Source: Deltaproteobacteria bacterium
GTDB lineage: Bacteria > Desulfobacterota > Desulfobacteria > Desulfobacterales > SURF-15
Assembly: GCA_024644775.1 (NCBI GenBank)
Contig: JAHEHB010000310.1
Coordinates: forward strand, 1-6,622
DNA length: 6,622 bases
Direction: 5' to 3'
A program made the translations under genes and the position numbers. A model generated the notes under the pieces. It was not told the origin of the DNA. It made no database searches and saw only the letters and a list, made by a program, of their open reading frames with translations. Of this stretch, positions 5,556-6,622 are shown in pieces (position 1 is the first letter of the stretch; each line of letters opens with the position of its first letter).

Positions 5556-6329
5556 CTAATTGATTTCCGGCCGAAACGGTTGCTCGTTCAAAATAAATTC
5601 CACGCGTCGATTCATTGCACGACCGTCTTGGGTGGCGTTATCGGCGAGGGGATAGCTGTCTGCCAATCCAACGCATGTTAAACGTTTTGGGTCGATACCG
5701 ACTTCGATGAGACGGCGAAGCACCGCTGCTGCCCTGGCGCCAGACAGCTCCCAATTGGAGGGAAACCGTTGGGTGGTTATGGGAACAGCGTCCGTATGAC
5801 CTTCGACCAATAGAAAATAGCCCTGTTTTTTCAAAACTTCCGCTAAAGAATCCAGCAACGGAAACGCCTGAGATTTCAAATCGGCCCGACCCGCATCGAA
5901 CAGAGTTGCCCCTTTGATTCGCATACGAATCCCGCGCGTACCACTTCGAATTTCTGCCATATCGCCCATATTCGCCTGATTTATCGCGTCTCGAATTTCA
6001 TTGACCGTTTGTTGCTGCTCGGGCATACTATCGCTGTTTTCACTGAATTTTTCTGACCAGTCTTTCGACTTTACTACCTGTTCTTTTTGGGATATGGTTT
6101 TCTGAATGGGAAGAACATCCCTGTCAATGGCCGCTTGGTAATCCCCTTTAACATCAAACTGGACGCCGAAGGCATCCTTGACCGATCCAAGCAGCTCTCT
6201 AAATTTTTCAATATCGATATTCGCCATAGAGAGCATAAGAACAAAAAATGTTAACAGCAGGGTGGCTAAATCGGCAAATGTTGTCATCCATCGTGGCGCT
6301 CCTTTGGCTACTTTTTTCTTTCTATCCAT
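5556..6329 (-). CDS. motB: Flagellar motor stator protein MotB (OmpA-type peptidoglycan anchor)
   Basis: 257 residues, a usual length for MotB/PomB. The N-terminus is P-R-W-M-T-T-F-A-D-L-A-T-L-L-L-T-F-F-V-L-M-L-S-M (12-35). This is the single membrane helix carrying the ion-binding aspartate (D20), followed by a short amphipathic plug region and a charged linker (about 65-125). The C-terminal OmpA/MotB peptidoglycan-binding domain (about 130-250) shows F-D-A-G-R-A-D-L, V-E-G-H-T-D (175-180), N-W-E-L-S-G-A-R-A (192-200) and N-R-R-V-E-F (240-245). It anchors the stator to peptidoglycan while MotA/MotB pass ions to drive rotation. Coupling ion not determined; the helix motif resembles PomB-type as much as proton-type proteins. 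The ATG overlaps the end of motA by 8 nt with no strong Shine-Dalgarno, so translation is probably coupled. Confidence 0.94.
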   Translation of the reverse strand: MDRKKKVAKGAPRWMTTFADLATLLLTFFVLMLSMANIDIEKFRELLGSVKDAFGVQFDVKGDYQAAIDRDVLPIQKTISQKEQVVKSKDWSEKFSENSDSMPEQQQTVNEIRDAINQANMGDMAEIRSGTRGIRMRIKGATLFDAGRADLKSQAFPLLDSLAEVLKKQGYFLLVEGHTDAVPITTQRFPSNWELSGARAAAVLRRLIEVGIDPKRLTCVGLADSYPLADNATQDGRAMNRRVEFILNEQPFRPEIN

Positions 6330-6622
6330 TTTTTGCAGCCTGTGCTATCTTTTTGACCGTTTTTTTCTTTTTTACAGTTGGTACTGCTTTCGCTCTTTCC
6401 CTCGATGGGAGAAATCCCAAAAGGCGCTCTTGTAAAATTCGGGGATGTTCGTTCTGTGAAATGGCGATCATAGATTCAATGATGAGATTGCTTCTGAGCA
6501 ACTCCTTTTTGGTTCGTTGCTCCAACTTATTTGCCGCCGGCAGAAGATAATAGTTTGCCCAAAACGCTCCATAGAACGTTGTGAGCAGCGCAATTGCCAT
6601 TGCCGGACCGATTGTGGCGGGA
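6322..6622 (-). CDS. motA: Flagellar motor stator protein MotA, C-terminal part
   Basis: Partial: about 99 C-terminal residues, open to the right edge, where the N-terminus lies. The visible sequence starts P-A-T-I-G-P-A-M-A-I-A-L-L-T-T-F-Y-G-A-F-W-A-N, the conserved last transmembrane helix of MotA/PomA, followed by the cytoplasmic tail with I-I-E-S-M-I-A-I-S-Q-N-E-H-P-R-I-L-Q-E-R-L-L-G-F-L-P, a family hallmark. The final 25 or so residues are Lys-rich (K-K-K-K-T-V-K-K-I-A-Q) and look like a lineage-specific extension. Five MotA with two MotB form the ion-conducting stator. The stop overlaps the motB start by 8 nt, so the two genes form one operon whose promoter is outside the window. Confidence 0.93.
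   Translation of the reverse strand, partial: PATIGPAMAIALLTTFYGAFWANYYLLPAANKLEQRTKKELLRSNLIIESMIAISQNEHPRILQERLLGFLPSRERAKAVPTVKKKKTVKKIAQAAKNG

Overview
The window looks like a piece of a deltaproteobacterial (Desulfobacterota-like) chromosome of mid GC content. This is inferred from gene content only: a radical-SAM peptide-modification cassette of the kind described in syntrophic and sulfate-reducing deltaproteobacteria, a PEP-CTERM (exosortase) protein, and a flagellar motAB pair. No ribosomal or other phylogenetic marker is present, so the assignment is tentative.

Bases 1-4258, plus strand, look like a ribosomal-peptide (RiPP) operon. In order: the C-terminal part of a radical SAM/SPASM maturase (1-382); a short gene absent from long-ORF gene calling, which I read as the precursor peptide (408-584, 58 aa, a Y-x-x-P leader followed by three C-x-x-G motifs); an HprK-like P-loop kinase (661-1620); a soluble S26-type signal-peptidase-like protein (about 1869-2474); and an ABC exporter with fused membrane and ATPase domains (2423-4258). 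The proposed logic is that the maturase modifies the peptide, the kinase modifies the peptide or a partner, the peptidase may remove the leader (the exporter has no C39 peptidase domain), and the exporter secretes the product. The set resembles the 'SynChlorMet' (Scm) cassettes. Any PqqD-like recognition protein or second radical SAM enzyme would lie left of the window.

The kinase and peptidase genes are separated by a 201-bp element (1626-1826) bounded by perfect 26-bp inverted repeats, with an intrinsic terminator inside it. It looks like a small non-autonomous mobile element or a regulatory hairpin inserted in the operon.

Bases 4259-5171 hold an independent unit: an extended -10 sigma70-type promoter, a roughly 170-nt leader with a strong dyad, and a secreted PEP-CTERM protein. 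A strong bidirectional terminator (5350-5390) separates it from the convergent minus-strand motA-motB operon (6622 down to 5556), whose stop is followed by a weaker minus-strand terminator. motA runs off the right edge.
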